Shown here piece after piece: positions 10,466 to 20,862 of a DNA stretch of 64,000 nucleotides. The DNA comes from Heterocephalus glaber. Its lineage: Eukaryota > Chordata > Mammalia > Rodentia > Bathyergidae. The translations under genes and the position numbers were made by a program. The notes under the pieces were generated by a model. It did no database searches and had not been told where the DNA came from. It saw only the letters and a program-made list of their open reading frames with translations. The stretch covers positions 31,839,481 through 31,903,480 of the forward strand of contig NW_004624734.1 in NCBI RefSeq assembly GCF_000247695.1, given 5' to 3'. How positions within the stretch are numbered: the stretch's first letter is position 1; every line of letters starts with the position of its first letter.

Positions 10466-11207
10466 CCCATCACTATTGACATGCTTTAAGAAGGGCAATG
10501 TGTCCCTGATTTTATTTTCATTAAAGGTAGAGAAAACTAGGGACAATACATGTTTGGGAGGAAAAATCAAGAGCTCTGTTAGGAACAGGTTAAGTTTGAG
10601 AAGACCATTAGACATTCAAGGGCAGGTGTCAAGGAGACAGGTGGATATAAAAAGCTGGTATGGTAATTTTGAGAGTCATTAGAATCGATATAGCTAAAGC
10701 TATAAAATTAGATGAGATCATTAAAAAACAGTATAGATTAAAAGGCATAAATTAGTGACCTATGACTCCATCTGTTGACCTATAGACATCCATATGCTTT
10801 TTTTTGGTTTCCACATACTTACAAAAACTTGTGTCAGAGTTTTTTAATCTTAATTTTTAAATCAGTAGAGGAGGATGAAGGGAGAGGAAGAAGATGGAGG
10901 GGAAGGAAATGTGATAGGAGACAGGAGTGTATGAGGGGACGAAACCAAGAAGTAAATGCCTTGTATAGGAACTGTATAGATGCTTTTCAAAGCCCAAGTA
11001 AGTGTCCACTGGATTAGAAAACAAGAAAGCCATCAACTCAATCAGTGTAGTAGTATGGAAGGAAATCACACTAAAGGAAGTTAAAAAATAAATAGAGCAA
11101 GGTGGAAAAAAGGAAATAATTGAGCAAAAGATCAATGAAATACAATGTATGCATAAAATAAAGAAGACCAAGAAAGTCAAAAGTTGGTTCCTCAAAAAGA
11201 CTAATAA

Positions 11208-11290
11208 GGGCCAGGGATTTAGCTCAACGGTTCCGCCGCCTGCCTCACAAGCGCAAGGTCCCAAGTTCAATCCCCAGAACCAAAAAAAAG
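11208..11290 (+). repeat. ID SINE, subfamily A
   Basis: gggccagggatttagctcaa, ccgcctgcctcacaagcgca. TSD aaagactaataa. Inserted in the old L1. Confidence 0.92.
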
Positions 11291-11305
11291 ACTAATAAAT
11301 TTCAA

Positions 11306-11491
11306 GTGAGGCTTCGTGGCACACACCTGTAGTTCCAGCACTCTGGGAGACTAAGGATCGTAAGTTTGAGCCCAGTCTAGGCAACTTAGTGACTTAGTGA
11401 CTTAGTGAGATCCTGTCTCAAGATTAAAAATAAAAAAGGTTTGGTGATGTAGCTCAGTGCCAAAGCCTTGGGTTCAATTTCAGATACCACT
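11306..11491 (+). repeat. B1-dID SINE with a triplicated 10-mer
   Basis: B1 half contains acttagtg repeated in tandem (11388-11409), then ID half tagctcagtgccaaagcctt. Confidence 0.75.
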
Positions 11492-11840
11492 GGAAAAAAA
11501 AAAGAGGAAGGGAGGAAGGTCAGACCAATAAAATTGATGAACTCATGGAAGGAATAATCAAGAGAGAAACACATATATGAAAGATTGAAAATGAAAAAGG
11601 AAACATCTCTATCAAATAGGGAAAAAATGGAAGATATTATAAACAAGTTTATGCCAATAAACATTTGAAAGATATATTTAGATAAAAATATAATTTTTCA
11701 AAACTGAGACATGAAATATAGAATACAAATAGCCCCACAGCTATTATAGAAATCGTATCTATAATTCAAAATGTTTTCTTAAAAGAAAACTCCAGGTGAT
11801 GTCATCAGTGGATTCTAACAACACTTAAAAAGTTAAGGAA

Positions 11841-11896
11841 AGGGCTAGGGATGTAGCTTAGTGCAAAAGGCCTGGGTTCAAGCCCCGGATCAACAG
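11841..11896 (+). repeat. ID SINE, short form
   Basis: gggctagggatgtagcttag, aaaggcctgggttcaagccc. Confidence 0.65.
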
Positions 11897-12237
11897 AAAA
11901 AAAACAAAAAAAGAAAGAAAGGAATGACAATCTATGTAAGGCTAGCATAACATTTTTAGCAAAGCCTGACAAGGCATTTCAAGTAAGGAAAATTATACAC
12001 CAGTATCACTCGTATACATTTTTAAACCTTCTAAAAATAATGAGCAAAATGGATTTATCAATATATTAAAAGAACAAGGCATCATAGTTAAGAATTTATC
12101 CTAGCACTTAAAAATCAATGTGTTTTACCACAATAACAGAAGAAGAAAAGCTACACTACTGTCTCAAGAAATAAAGAAAATTATGATAAAATTCAACAAT
12201 CATGCGTGAGTTAAAAAAAAAATCAAGAAGAGAATTG

Positions 12238-12316
12238 GGGGCTGGGAGAGAGGGGCTGTCTATATGTACAAGGCCCTGGGTTCAATCCCCAGCACCACCC
12301 CCACCCCCACCACCAA
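12238..12316 (+). repeat. ID SINE, subfamily O, with C-rich tail
   Basis: ggggctgggagagaggggct, ccctgggttcaatccccagc, then a caccccc tract. Confidence 0.65.
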
Positions 12317-12396
12317 AAAAGAATTGGACATGTTTAATATGATGAAGGGATCAATAAACAACCTATTCCACACCTCAAACTTAAATATGAAAGTGT

Positions 12397-12560
12397 CAGC
12401 CAGGCATGGTGGTACACGCCTATGATCCCAGCACTCGGAAGGCTGAGGCAACAGGACTGCCACAGGTTCGAGGCCAGCCTGGGCTACATAGTAAGTTCAA
12501 GGGCAGCCTGAACTACATAGCAAGACCCTGCCTCAAAAAACAAAACAAAACAACAACAAC
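12397..12560 (+). repeat. B1 SINE with internal duplication
   Basis: gccaggcatggtggtacacg; doubled segment gcctgggctacatagtaagt / gcctgaactacatagcaaga; A-rich tail. Confidence 0.88.
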
Positions 12561-12877
12561 AAAAAAGTGTTGAAAACTGTTATTTTGATATGGAGAATGG
12601 GTCAAGGGTTCCCACTATCACCTTATTTACTAAATATCAAACTGTGATTCTCACCAGTATAGAAAGGCAAGAAAACAGTGTTAAGGACTGCAGTAGTACA
12701 CATAAAAATCTAAATGAATCTACAAATAATTAGAGTTAATAAGTGTAGTCCATCTCTATGTACCAGAAAGAAACAAAAAATCTTTAGCCTGCATTTATAA
12801 TAGAAATTATTAAGTCACAGAAAATACAAATACATACACATCTAAATAAATACTTAGATTCAAAAACTCAGTATTAC

Positions 12878-13085
12878 CTAATGTAATGCATACCTATTAA
12901 TCCCAGCACTCTGAGAGGCTGAGGCAGGAGGATTACAAATTTAGCTCAACCTAGGCAACTTAGCAATTTAATGAAACTCTATCACAAAATATAAAATGAA
13001 AAATAAAATAACAAAGAGCTGGGGATGTAGCTCAGCACAAAGGCCCTGGGTTCTATCCCTAGCACTGCAAAACAAAACAAAACAA
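12878..13085 (+). repeat. B1-dID SINE
   Basis: B1 half with cagcactctgagaggctgag; ID half gctggggatgtagctcagca; tail of CAAAA units. Confidence 0.8.
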
Positions 13086-13564
13086 AACCCTCAATACTAC
13101 ATACAGAAGTCAATTCCCTCTAAAACCGATCTACCAATCCAATGCAATCACAATCAAAATCTCAAGAATTTTTTTGTAAAATCTGAAAAGCTGATTGTGT
13201 ACTGTAAATGCAAAAACAAACAAACAAACAAAAAACACAAGGAAATCCAAGATATTGTGGGGAAAGAGCACAATGGCAGGTCTTGCTATCCTGAATACCT
13301 AGGGTCATCTGAAGCTACATTAGGTAAAACAGTCTGCAATCACTGGGTGTATGAATAGAACAATTAATCAACAGAGCACCCGGAAACAGACTGTCACACG
13401 CAGACACTTGTTCTTTGGTAAAGTGGCCTTGCAGAGCAGTGAGGAAAGGACTGTCTTTTCAAATCATGACATTAGGACAACTGAATACTGGGGGGGGTGT
13501 GAAACTTAACTTTACATCAAACTGTAGGCACAAATACCGAAAAAATCAATTTCAGGTGGACTGA

Positions 13565-13795
13565 TTATACAAGGTATGACAAAATTACTATATAGTGACT
13601 ATTTACATTTTTTAAATGTATTCTAGTAAAAGACACATTGTCATAAATCCCCCTCAAAATATCCTCCCCCACTTCGAAAGCATTTATCCCATAATTCTTG
13701 CCACTTTCTGAAGCAGCACTGGAAGTTCTCTTTGGTGTCTGTATGAGATGTGATAAAAAATATAGTGACTGCTGCCGCCAAGTGCCATCCAACAA
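13565..13795 (-). pseudogene. Mariner transposase remnant, C-terminal end (inverted piece)
   Basis: On the minus strand about 13742-13635, one frame gives ENFQCCFRKWQELWDKC and then GGGYFEGDL followed by a stop, the typical end of Tc1/mariner (DD34D) transposases. The adjoining 13565-13600 may hold the terminal repeat. The preceding part of the protein lies on the opposite strand at 13790-13965. Confidence 0.6.
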
Positions 13796-13965
13796 AGAAG
13801 CAGGCTCATAAAAACATTAACAGCGCATCTTCGTCCACCTTATTCACTGGATCTGGTACCATGTGACTTCTGGCTCTCCCCTAAAGTCAAAGTGACCATG
13901 AAAAGTAATTTCTTAATTGATTCAGGACATCAAGACAGCAACAACAGCACAACTAAAGACACTCA
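13790..13965 (+). pseudogene. Mariner transposase remnant, catalytic region (plus-strand piece)
   Basis: Plus-strand frame reads HLRPPYSLDLVPCDFWLSPK then VKVTMK, equivalent to the 'PYSPDLAPCDFWLFPK' block that carries the third catalytic Asp of DD34D transposases. It stops resembling mariner at about 13965. It is in opposite orientation to the C-terminal piece next to it. Confidence 0.65.
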
Positions 13966-14253
13966 CAATCTCCAGTACCACAAACAAAAACAAAAACTCC
14001 AAGAAAATAATATAAGAGAATATCTTCATGTCAATGAACAGGGAAAGATGTGATGAACTGTACTATGTAGATCATCCATTTATCAAAAGAAAAAAATTTT
14101 AAATGTAAAGGCAAATTCACAATTGGAGAAGACATTTATAATGGTAACTCACAGCTCACATCTAGAATATATAAAGAACTTCCATAAATCAGTAAGAGAA
14201 GACATCTCAATAAAAAGAGGCAAAAGATGTGAACTCTATAAAAGAGGGAGTCT

Positions 14254-14345
14254 TGGGCCGGGGATTTAGCTCAGTGGTTCCAGAGCCTGCCTCACAATCG
14301 CAAGGTCTCAAGTTCAATCCCTGGTACCAAAAAAAAAAAAAAAAT
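14254..14345 (+). repeat. ID SINE, subfamily A
   Basis: gggccggggatttagctcag, gagcctgcctcacaatcgca, A17. Flanked by gtaaaagagg-like TSD. Confidence 0.9.
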
Positions 14346-15067
14346 AGTAAAAGAGGGTGTCTAAATGACTCACATGAAACATACCCAGTCTCACCAGTAA
14401 TCACAAGAATATGCAAATTAAAACTGCAATAAAATACTGTATTACTAAAATTCCATCAGAATGGTTAATAATAAATTATAAATATGATAGTACCAAATTA
14501 TAAATACATAGTACCAAATGTTGATGAGGAAGTAAAACAAAGGCAATTTTCATATCATGTAATTTTAATATGGGGAGATTAAGTTAATAGAACCACTTTT
14601 GAAAACTGTTGGAAACAACAGAAACATACATATTCTACTGCTGGGAGTGGAAATTAGTAAAACAAAATTGGAAAAGTTTGATGTTATCTATAAAAATTAA
14701 AGAACACATAAACTCTATGACTCAGAACTCCATCCACAGATACATGTGCCCAATAATAATGAGTGAAAATGTTTATTTGCACCATTTTTTGTAAGAGCTC
14801 CAAGCTGAAAAGACCAAAATGTCTACCAATTATAGAATGGATGAATAAATCATGGTATCTTTATACAATGGAACAATACATGGCAATGAATCATAAAATG
14901 CACAACACAGATAAGTCACAACATAGATAAAACTCACAGAAACAATATTTAGCAAAAGAACCCAGACACAAAATAATACATATAGTTTATTTTAAAAATA
15001 GGCAAAACTAAATTACAGTGCAAAGGGAGGCATGCTCAAGTCGTAAATGTATAAAGAAAACAAGAAG

Positions 15068-15158
15068 ACTGGGGATACAGTTCAGTGGCAGAGTGCTTGT
15101 CTTGCACACACAAGGCCTGGGTTCAATCCCCAGAAATGGCAAAAAAAAAAAAAAAAAG
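15068..15158 (+). repeat. ID SINE, subfamily O
   Basis: gactggggatacagttcagt, gagtgcttgtcttgcacaca, ccccagaaatggc, A18 tail. Confidence 0.8.
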
Positions 15159-15505
15159 GCCATAGGACACACATGTGTAAATACCAAATAGTTTCTCTAG
15201 TGTGAGAAACTGACAGTGTAAATAAGGACTAAAAGGAATAATAGATAATGTGAAATAGGAAGAAAAGGGGCAAAGGAGAAGGGGAAGTGGGAGGGGTAAA
15301 GAAGGGAATGGAATTAATATGAGAAAATGAAAAAATGGAAACAAAGTCTTTGTAAATAGGGAGGGATGGAGGGGTTGAAGGGAGGGCAGGGGAAGGGGAA
15401 AAAATAAGAACCAAGAGAGATTATGTAAAGGTGCAAATTTCCAATGATGAATGTCATTATATTGTATACCTAAAATGCACCAATAAAATAAAAATTTTTT
15501 TTAAA
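15159..15505 (+). mobile_element. 5'-truncated L1, 3' end
   Basis: ggacacacatgtgtaaatac to cctaaaatgcaccaataaaa, with a purine-rich 3'UTR at 15250-15420. Same family as the L1 tails at 50.8-51.2 and 53.0-53.4 kb. Confidence 0.85.
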
Positions 15506-15661
15506 AGGCCAAGAAGATAAATATCATGAAACAGGTTAACGGTACCCCTCAGAGGGAAGGGAGCGTACAATGATTGCAAGGGGACACAAGAGGGTACAAA
15601 AGGAGCTTCTGTAGTAGTGGAAATCTCATTCTTTCATTTTTGAGTGGGGTTATTTCTAAAA

Positions 15662-15795
15662 CAGGGTTTCAGTATATAGTGTAGGGTGGTTCTGAACTCA
15701 CTATGCAGCCCAGGATGGTCTCAAATTCCTAGCAATCCTCCTGCCTCAGCCTTCCAAATGCTGGGATTATAAGCATGTACCACCATGCCCAGCAA
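15662..15795 (-). repeat. B1 SINE
   Basis: aacagggtttcagtatatag through gtaccaccatgcccagca. Confidence 0.8.
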
Positions 15796-15837
15796 TTTGG
15801 TACTCCTTGATCTAGTTATGCAATTGTTCTTTTTATT

Positions 15838-16019
15838 ATATATATTTTTTGTTTCAGTTTTGTTTTGTTTGTTTGTTTGAGACAGGGTCTTGCTCTGTAA
15901 TTCAAGCTGGCTTGAACTCACTATGTAGCCTAGGTTGGCCTCAAACTCATAATGATCCTCCTGCCTCAGCCACCTAGGTGCTGAGATCATAGGCATGTAC
16001 CACCACACCTGGCAGTTGC
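15838..16019 (-). repeat. B1 SINE
   Basis: gagacagggtcttgctctgt, gaactcactatgtagcctag, gtaccaccacacctggca. Its 5' end is expanded into a tandem repeat. Confidence 0.85.
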
Positions 16020-16117
16020 CACCTAGGTGCTGAGATCATAGGCATGTACCACCACACCTGGCAGTTGCCACCTAGGTGCTGAGATCATAGGCATGCACCA
16101 TCACACCTGGCAGTTGT
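15971..16117 (-). repeat. 49-bp tandem repeat, three copies, made from a B1 end
   Basis: Unit starts cacctaggtgctgagatcat and ends cacctggcagttgc; copies begin at 15971, 16020 and 16069 with only one or two differences in the third. Confidence 0.9.
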
Positions 16118-16291
16118 TCTCTTTAAATAAATAATTTAGCTGTTTATTTTTATTTCAAGCACTTTTCTTGATTTGTTATATTTCATATCAAATAAAAAGA
16201 TCATAAAGGTTATATTTCATACAAAAAAAAAAAGACTCAAGGAGCAGGTTAAAACCAGATTAGATAGAGCTAAGAAAGAAAAAAGAAAAAA

Positions 16292-16465
16292 AGGCCAGAG
16301 GTGATGGTACACACCTATAATCAAAGCTACTCAGGAGGCTGAGGCAAGAGGATTGCAAGTTTGGACCCAGCTTGGGCAACTTTGCAACATTCTGTCTTAA
16401 AATAAAAAATAAAAAGGGCTGGGTATGTAGCTCAGTGCTCTCTGAGTTCAATTCCCACTACTGAA
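16292..16465 (+). repeat. B1-dID SINE
   Basis: gccagaggtgatggtacaca; ID half gggctgggtatgtagctcag, gttcaattcccactactg. Confidence 0.78.
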
Positions 16466-16895
16466 CTATAAAAGTGACCTGAAGAAATTGTGCAGAATGA
16501 ATCCAGAGAGACTAAGACATGTTAACTTAAGAAAGAAGTTATCAAACATTAAAGATAGCCTGAAAAGTCTAGAACATATCCAATCAAATACTAGCAAGAA
16601 GAAAACAAACAGGATAAAGCAAACTTCAAAGAAAACTTTAAAACTGATGAAAGGTATCAATCCTCATATCCAGATATCTCTCTTAATCCCAAACTGGAAA
16701 TGAAGAAAGAAAACAACATCTAGACGTCACGTGAATCTTCAGAACCACAAACTCAAAAGGAAGAGTTATAAAAGAGCTATAAGAATTATATTTCCTACAA
16801 AGAATCAATATATCAAAAATTATCTTCAACAGCATGAATAGAAGCCAGAAAACAATGGAATACTACCTTGAAAATGATAAACTGACAAGTTGGGT
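16466..16895 (+). mobile_element. Old L1 fragment
   Basis: A-rich sequence with L1-like phrasing; resumes at 17088 after a SINE. Stops in all frames beyond 71 codons. Moderate support only. Confidence 0.4.
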
Positions 16896-17087
16896 CTTTT
16901 TTTTTTTCAGTACTGGAGATCAAACCCTGGGATGCTCCACCACTGAGCTACATCCCCAGGCCTTTTCATTTTTAAAAATCTTGAGATATGGTCTCACTAA
17001 ATTATCCTGGCAGGCCTCAAACTTGCAATCTTCCTACTTCAGCCTCCCAAGTAGCTAGGACTACAGGCATATAACACTGCACTGGGT
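16896..17087 (-). repeat. B1-dID SINE
   Basis: cagtactggagatcaaaccc, gctacatccccaggcctttt, then B1 half to aacactgcactggg. Confidence 0.78.
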
Positions 17088-17111
17088 GACAAGCTAGAAT
17101 GTTATACCCAG

Positions 17112-17197
17112 AGCTGGAGATTTAGCTCAGTGGTTCAGCCACCTGCCTCGCAAGCACAAGGTCCCAAGTTCGATCCCTGTACCAAAATAAAAAAAAA
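17112..17197 (+). repeat. ID SINE, subfamily A
   Basis: gctggagatttagctcagtg, cacctgcctcgcaagcacaa. TSD gttataccca on both sides. Confidence 0.92.
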
Positions 17198-17207
17198 GTT
17201 ATACCCA

Positions 17208-17913
17208 GAAAACTCATTTATAACTAAAAGCAAAATGAAGACCTATTTAGAACAACAAAAGTAGTTATCAATGGCCATCAAGAAATGAACTTCTAAAAGA
17301 GGAACCATTAGGGATCAGGAAGGGGATGGTGTGGGGGGAGAAAGGTGAGAGAGAAAGGGTAGAAGGGAAAGTGGATATGATCAGTGCATTATGTACAGAA
17401 ATATCACAGTAAAACCCACTCATTTATACAAGTAATGTGTTAATTAAGAAAAAAATAAATAAATGACCTTAAGAAAAGTTATCACAAAAAGGAGGTCTGA
17501 GATACAAGGAAAGCTAGGCAAAGAAAATAAAGTTTGGTAAATTTATACAAATACTGAGCAAAACAAGAACAAAAGAAATCATGACCAAATACATACCCAA
17601 AGGTGAATGAAAGGAAAAGGGAAACAAGAATGGAGGGCTAGATACAGCAAGTGTGGATATCTTGTTTATGAAATTTTTCTGGGACAGCAACCAAGGAAAA
17701 GCAATCCTATTTGAAGGGAGATGTGGCATCCAGCATGAATTCAACACATATCAAAAGTAAAGATGAAGTGAGCTTTGAACCATTTGCCATTTTAACTTAC
17801 CCATGCCTCTGCAATCATAATTAGAGCACAATTACGTCAATTACCATTACTATCCACTTCAGACTAACCTGTTGTTGCTGAAATTATACTCCATGTAGTT
17901 GGAATAGTTTTTT
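17208..17913. other. Intronic stretch without recognised gene
   Basis: A-rich sequence with a purine-rich run at 17310-17370 that resembles L1 3'UTR material; otherwise nothing identified. Confidence 0.4.
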
Positions 17914-18045
17914 TTAATAACAAAACATTTATTGGTACATTTTAGGCATACACAATGATAACACTCATCATAGGGAATTTGCCCTGTACATGGTACATCC
18001 CGCCTCGTTTTTCCCATTTGAAAATGTGAATTTTCCCAACCTATA
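17914..18045 (-). mobile_element. L1 3' end, short
   Basis: aaaacatttattggtacatt then ttaggcatacacaatgataa, the reverse complement of the L1 terminus. Confidence 0.65.
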
Positions 18046-18212
18046 AATGATAGGCTTATCATTTAAGTTCTAATGTTGTCTTCTACTGCTTTTGATGTAA
18101 TTATTTCTAAAATGATACAGAACAGACTAAAAGCACTCAATCCTTCCTTGATGATCCAAGGTCATTTGTATAAGCAAACACTACCATTGCTGTTATAAAG
18201 AAATATCCTCAG

Positions 18213-18390
18213 AGCTAAGCATAGTGGTATACACCTACAATACCAGCACTCTGGGAGGCTGAGGCAGGAGGATCAAAACCTGGGCAACTTGGCTAGTTTC
18301 TATGTCAAAATTAAAATTTAAAAAAAGAGCTAGAGATGTAACTCAGTGCAAAGGCTGTACTAGTTGAACCTAGTTCAATCCCCAGTACAA
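18213..18390 (+). repeat. B1-dID SINE
   Basis: gctaagcatagtggtataca; ID half gagctagagatgtaactcag, gttcaatccccagtac. Confidence 0.78.
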
Positions 18391-18660
18391 GAAAACAACA
18401 AAACAAAAAACCTCAGGACCTGTAAAGGCTTTTTTCCTGGTCATCACTTTGTTGGCATCTAGTAGCCTCTCCTGCCAACCTGTGATTTGGTGGCAGTCAT
18501 TCTGCTTAGGACCTCCTTTCATTACATTTCCTGGAATGTGGCTATATTCTAGATAGCCAGAAGACCTATCTGAGAATCTTGACAAAGTGTTAATAAAAGA
18601 TGATAACTAAGAGCTATTTTATTTTTTAATCTCTGTGAATCACAATGACAGAAGAGTAGA

Positions 18661-18805
18661 TTTTTTTTTTCTTCTTCAGTTTTTTGAGACAGGGTCTTGC
18701 CATGTACTTGAGACTGTGTAGCTCAGGCTGGTCTCGAACTCACAGCAATCCTCCTGCCTCAGCTCCTAGCACTGGGATCACAGGCGTGTGCCACCACACC
18801 TGGTG
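18661..18805 (-). repeat. B1 SINE
   Basis: Poly-T, gagacagggtcttgccatgt, gctggtctcgaactcacagc, gtgccaccacacctgg. Confidence 0.88.
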
Positions 18806-18879
18806 GATTTGGCATATTATCCTCATTCTAACTATGTAACAATTCCTCAAAATGACAGCTATTAGAAAAATTAACCAGA

Positions 18880-19065
18880 TGGTTTAGAACGCCCTGGGCT
18901 CAAATGTTGGTAATTAGCTATGTGACCTGGGGCATGGGACTATACCTTTTTAAATCTGTTTCCTATCAATAAAGTGAGATAACAATATTATCTTCCTACC
19001 TAGGATTATTGGGAAAACAAAATGAGATGAGGCAAGCAAATCAGCAGAGTGCATGGCTTAACTTA
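18880..19065 (+). repeat. MIR SINE
   Basis: attagctatgtgacctgggg, ctgtttcctatcaataaagt, agataacaatattatcttcc are MIR core features. Confidence 0.7.
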
Positions 19066-19189
19066 GAATAAATGATGTTTCAAATGTTCATTATCTTTTA
19101 AAATCCTAATTCAAGTAATAATTTCCATTTAAATAGGACTTCTTAACTAACTTCTCTGTGGCATCCTTATGAGAAGGCAATTAAAATGT

Positions 19190-19395
19190 TAGTGGTAGTA
19201 ACAAATAAGCACTTACTATGTTAAAACTGTGCTGAAACCTTTACAGCAATTATCCCCTTAAATCCCTAGAAAAGCCACTGGAGGCTGGGACCATTACATT
19301 CCTATCACAAACAAGCACATTGCTTCTAGGAGAGGCTAAGGAGCTTGTACCAATTCACAGAGCATGCAGTGAAGATGGACACACACAGGACGCTC
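19190..19395 (-). repeat. MIR-like SINE
   Basis: acagcaattatccccttaaa and ggctaaggagcttgtaccaa match the reverse MIR pattern loosely; ends 180 bp from EXD2 exon 2. Confidence 0.45.
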
Positions 19396-19578
19396 GAACT
19401 CCGGAACTGAAACACTCCCTTATCCTGAGAAAGGCAGAGGCTTCTCTGGCTAAAATTTACTTACAAACCAGTTGAGAACAAGCTAATTCACCCTTCATCT
19501 ATTCTCTACTGACTGTCCAAGGCTCCTAGTCGGAAAAACGAAGAGTTTTTTTTTTTTAATTTTTGCATTTTAACTTAC

Positions 19579-19938
19579 CCACTCACAGTCGATTCCAAGC
19601 ACTGGAAAATCTTCTAACTCACTCCAAAGCAGGGGCTGGATTTGATCCCACTCTGCCTCCCGAGACACTGTCACCACCTTTGCCTGGAGGATCCTCTCCT
19701 CCCACGAGGGTCTGGGGACACCAGAGGGCAGCTGGTCCTCTTCTGGAGGGGACTGCGCTGTCCTGCCTGGCGATTGCTGCGGCGGCGGCGGCGGCGGCGG
19801 CGGGGGCGGCAACGGGAGCTGTTCCAGGGTCACAGGGCTCTTCCTCCGGCGCTGGATGCCCCTCCACAGGACAAACCCCCCCACAGACACACCCAGCAGG
19901 GTGGTCACTGTCAAAGCCATCAAGTTCTGTCTAGACAT
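19579..19938 (-). CDS. EXD2: EXD2 coding exon 1: membrane anchor, proline linker, DEDDy motif I
   Basis: Exon 2 runs 19984-19579 (acceptor ttttgcag/ATTGTG, donor TGG/gtaagt). The ATG at 19938 gives MSRQNL, the start known in mammals; an in-frame TTG six bases upstream is not the start. Residues 6-25 form a hydrophobic transmembrane segment followed by a basic cluster (QRRRK, 29-33), fitting the reported outer-mitochondrial-membrane anchor. Residues 42-53 are LPL-type sequence with ten consecutive prolines (44-53) encoded by a CCG run at 19780-19809. The nuclease domain begins near residue 85, and GIDCEW carries motif I: D117 and E119, equivalent to human D108 and E110, the published catalytic pair. 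The nine-residue shift matches the longer linker. The end of the exon falls directly after W120. Confidence 0.97.
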
Positions 19939-19984
19939 GTTCAACCTTCTACTGTTTAGGAAAGCATCTCACTAATTCCACAAT
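19939..19984 (-). other. EXD2: EXD2 5'UTR part of exon 2
   Basis: 46 transcribed non-coding bases between the intron-1 acceptor (AG at 19985-19986, preceded by a T-rich tract) and the start codon. No upstream ATG lies in frame here; the segment contains an ATG at gagATGctttc that is out of frame with the main start and could be a minor uORF. Confidence 0.8.
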
Positions 19985-20778
19985 CTGCAAAACAAATGGC
20001 AAAAATATATTTATATACAGAATATAAAGCTGCGTATAAACAAGATTTCCCCTAAAAAGTTCCATTTATAATCCCTGTGACTACAAACTAAAATATCTGC
20101 TACAAATTTCCACATGAAACAGTAATATTTTAATTATTTTCATTTTTTTAGTTTTTGATTCTACCCTATCTTCAGTCCTGCCCTACGACAGTTGCCCAGG
20201 ACTCTCTTAGTGATATAAAATCGTATCAATCAAAACAGAAGAAGCTAGACTCTCACTTTGGGCTATTAGCAAATGAATATTTTAGTTAATAGTTCTTCTT
20301 CAATGTGTTTGCACTTTAAAAACTTTAGTCTCCTACCACTTGAATGAAAGCTTTACTTCACAACTAAACAAAGAATCTTAATTATCAGTAAGTTGGTGGG
20401 AAGACTGTTCTGCTCTTCTGGAAGGCGTGGGAAATGCAGGAGGGAAGGAAATGGGCTTGAGTAAACACTTCCTGTAACTCCTGAAGTCACAGTAGTACTC
20501 CATAGAATCGATTCAGTTACTGCAGAGTAAGGCAGGGCAACACAAAAGGGAAGAAAGGATTGGAGAAGAAAAAGAAAAGAATGGCACTTAGATCCAAGAT
20601 GCCCAGAGGAAGGTTTCAACTGAAATGTCCACAGGGCCAGGCAGGTTAACATTAATAAATGAAGCAAGCCACGAAACAGTCCCTTTTCTATTACATTACA
20701 TGTGGCTTTCACCATGTATCTTTTGTTTTACCCACTTTTTGAGAGATAAATGAGTATACAGTACTATTTCAGTGCTAT

Positions 20779-20862
20779 TTTTTTTTTCGGTACCAGGGAT
20801 CAAACTCGGGTCCTTGTGCTTGCACAGCAGGCAGAGAAACCACTGAGCTAAATCCCTGACCA
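20779..20862 (-). repeat. ID SINE, subfamily B
   Basis: ggtaccagggatcaaactcg, cttgcacagcaggcagagaa. TSD tcagtgctatttt. Confidence 0.92.

Larger units (their letters stand above)
11020..15060 (+). mobile_element. Old L1 (L1M-type), fragmented
   Basis: Discontinuous ORF2-like sequence between inserted SINEs: 11.02-11.21, 11.49-11.84, 11.90-12.24, 12.54-12.88, 13.07-13.56 and 13.97-15.06 kb. Phrases such as taataaaattgatgaactc and gaatatgcaaattaaaactg are typical of L1 ORF2 and its downstream region. Many stops; no coding capacity. Pieces may come from more than one element. Confidence 0.6.
5145..19578 (-). other. EXD2 intron 2
   Basis: 14.4-kb phase-0 intron. It contains an L1 3' end, two DNA transposons near 6.3 and 8.0-8.8 kb, a fragmented old L1 between 11.0 and 15.5 kb, a mariner remnant and many SINEs. 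Stretches 5160-5925, 7437-7735, 8980-9700 and 10035-10860 show no recognisable gene or repeat apart from a short tandem duplication. Confidence 0.9.

Noticed and set aside
10857..11270. 137-codon minus-strand ORF
   Set aside because: Its first codons are an antisense ID SINE and the rest is antisense to A-rich L1-type DNA.
15971..16117. CRISPR-like direct repeats
   Set aside because: Three head-to-tail 49-bp units without spacers, derived from a B1; a eukaryotic minisatellite.
19563..19934. Plus-strand ORF of 123 codons and two other frames over the GC-rich EXD2 exon
   Set aside because: Shadows of EXD2 exon 2 produced by the CCG repeat and high GC; alanine- or arginine-run proteins with no family resemblance.
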